From NCBI GenBank assembly GCA_021817755.1, contig JAKAGC010000316.1, forward strand, positions 1 to 5,611: DNA of 5,611 nt, given 5' to 3'. Each line of letters begins with the position of its first letter. Within the stretch, counting starts at the first letter, position 1. Positions 4,889 to 5,611 of this stretch are shown in pieces. The notes below the pieces were generated by a model. That model had not been told where the DNA came from. It ran no database searches and was given only the letters and a program-made list of their open reading frames with translations. The stretch comes from Acidobacteriota bacterium. Lineage in GTDB: Bacteria > Acidobacteriota > Aminicenantia > UBA2199. A program made the position numbers and the translations under genes.

Positions 4889-5611
4889 TTATTTTTTATC
4901 TTTATCGAACTGGAAATTTTTACTTTTAGCCTGTTGTTTAACTGCATTGATAATGGCTTCATCAAGGGTATCCTTAGCGGTTATTTTTTTGCGTTGTTCA
5001 GTGACATATTTATCTCGGTCTTGTTTTAGTTTTGCGATTTTGGCCTGGAGTTCTGAGCGTTCTTTCTTTTTCTTTTCGATATAGGCTTTACGTTCGGTTT
5101 TCGACATTTTTTTCATTTCAGCAGGCAATTGATCTTCCGGGAGGTCTTCAACTTTTACTTTTCCATCTTTTTCAGCATCGACGATATCCCACATGACATT
5201 ACTGTAATTGGAAGAGGCCTTGGCAACGGAACGTTCTACCATACTGGCACTACCGGCAGAAACGGCATTGGTATCCTGTTTCTTTTGCATTTCTTTTCGT
5301 TCCTCGGCTTGATGTCCATATCCGACATAGGTTTCATTTAATTTCTGACCGAGAGCGATAATCTCTTTATCCTGGGGAGCGTCTATCTGTTCGGCTTTTT
5401 GGTCCTGGTCGATATTGATATATTTCCCATCTGCAAGATCGGCACCATCTTTCCAAAAGGTGTTGACTCCTTCATTAAAATTGCGACAAAAAATGGTATT
5501 TATGATAATACCTTTTGTTATAGCTTCTTTACACGCCTCTTTATAATTGATCTTGCCCTGGGTAAATTCTTCATTCCCGGCAATAAAAATAACCTTTAGA
5601 TTTTGATTATC
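4889..5611 (-). CDS. vWA-family protein with charged C-terminal helix, N-terminus outside window
   Basis: The frame is open from the right edge to the TAA at 4889-4891, giving 240 visible residues; the internal ATG at 5290 is not the start. The first 100 or so are the end of a vWA fold of a conserved bacterial family that I recognise by pattern: VIFIAGNEEFTQG (7-19), YKEACKEAITKGIIINTIFC (23-42), WKDGADLADGKYINID (53-68), then EIIALGQKLNETYVGYG (83-99). A flexible stretch follows, then NVMWDIVDAEKDGKV, and a highly charged, probably coiled-coil segment rich in Lys/Glu/Arg/Gln (about 165-215), and DTLDEAIINAVKQQA. The MIDAS DxSxS and any signal peptide would lie in the missing N-terminal part, so metal binding cannot be judged. 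It is the upstream gene of the pair with the VIT/vWA gene, 30 bp apart and probably co-transcribed. Function is unknown. Confidence 0.87.
   Translation of the reverse strand, partial: DNQNLKVIFIAGNEEFTQGKINYKEACKEAITKGIIINTIFCRNFNEGVNTFWKDGADLADGKYINIDQDQKAEQIDAPQDKEIIALGQKLNETYVGYGHQAEERKEMQKKQDTNAVSAGSASMVERSVAKASSNYSNVMWDIVDAEKDGKVKVEDLPEDQLPAEMKKMSKTERKAYIEKKKKERSELQAKIAKLKQDRDKYVTEQRKKITAKDTLDEAIINAVKQQAKSKNFQFDKDKK

Noticed and set aside
4889..5290. A separate 133-residue charged protein starting at ATG 5290
   Set aside because: The same frame continues without a stop to the right edge and the upstream residues match a conserved vWA-family segment; it is the C-terminal part of a longer gene.

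Overview
The window looks like a chromosomal segment of a moderately AT-rich, uncultured-type Gram-negative bacterium. The promoters are of the sigma-70 kind (TTGACA with 17-bp spacing), two genes have good Shine-Dalgarno sites, and one protein carries a Sec signal peptide. The phylum cannot be fixed from the sequence. The VIT/vWA protein families and the repeat style (ATTCGTG motifs, GCCTGTCCCC motifs) fit environmental lineages such as the FCB group, Planctomycetes or deltaproteobacteria-like groups. I hold that placement loosely.

Layout, left to right. (1) Positions 2-412 (+) hold the nearly complete 3' part of an HI0074-type HEPN protein (HepT-like) with an intact RX4HXY motif. (2) Positions about 413-640 hold an AT-rich hairpin and two tandem copies, plus the start of a third, of an ~80-85 bp repeat. 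(3) A perfect consensus promoter (645-673) drives a COG3950-like AAA/ABC-type ATPase (680-1798); the predicted transcription start coincides with the A of its ATG. The gene appears to lack the usual family C-terminus. (4) Two more direct copies of the same repeat follow (about 1804-1960). The first forms a hairpin overlapping the ATPase stop codon. (5) A second promoter and a strong ribosome binding site lead into a TerB-like gene (2057-2452), which ends at a strong hairpin terminator. (6) Convergent to it, on the minus strand, lies a two-gene vWA operon: a partial vWA-family protein (4889-5611, N-terminus outside the window), then a complete secreted VIT + vWA protein (2582-4858), separated by 30 bp.

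How the parts may work together. The right half is a coherent secreted or envelope vWA module. The left half is accessory in character: a HEPN toxin-family protein, a solitary defence-type ATPase nested inside a split repeat array, and a TerB-like protein. No complete known defence system is visible. The most unusual item is the ATPase unit: a self-contained promoter and gene whose two boundaries both fall at the same point of a direct repeat, with an apparently leaderless start and a terminator-like hairpin partly made from the repeat.
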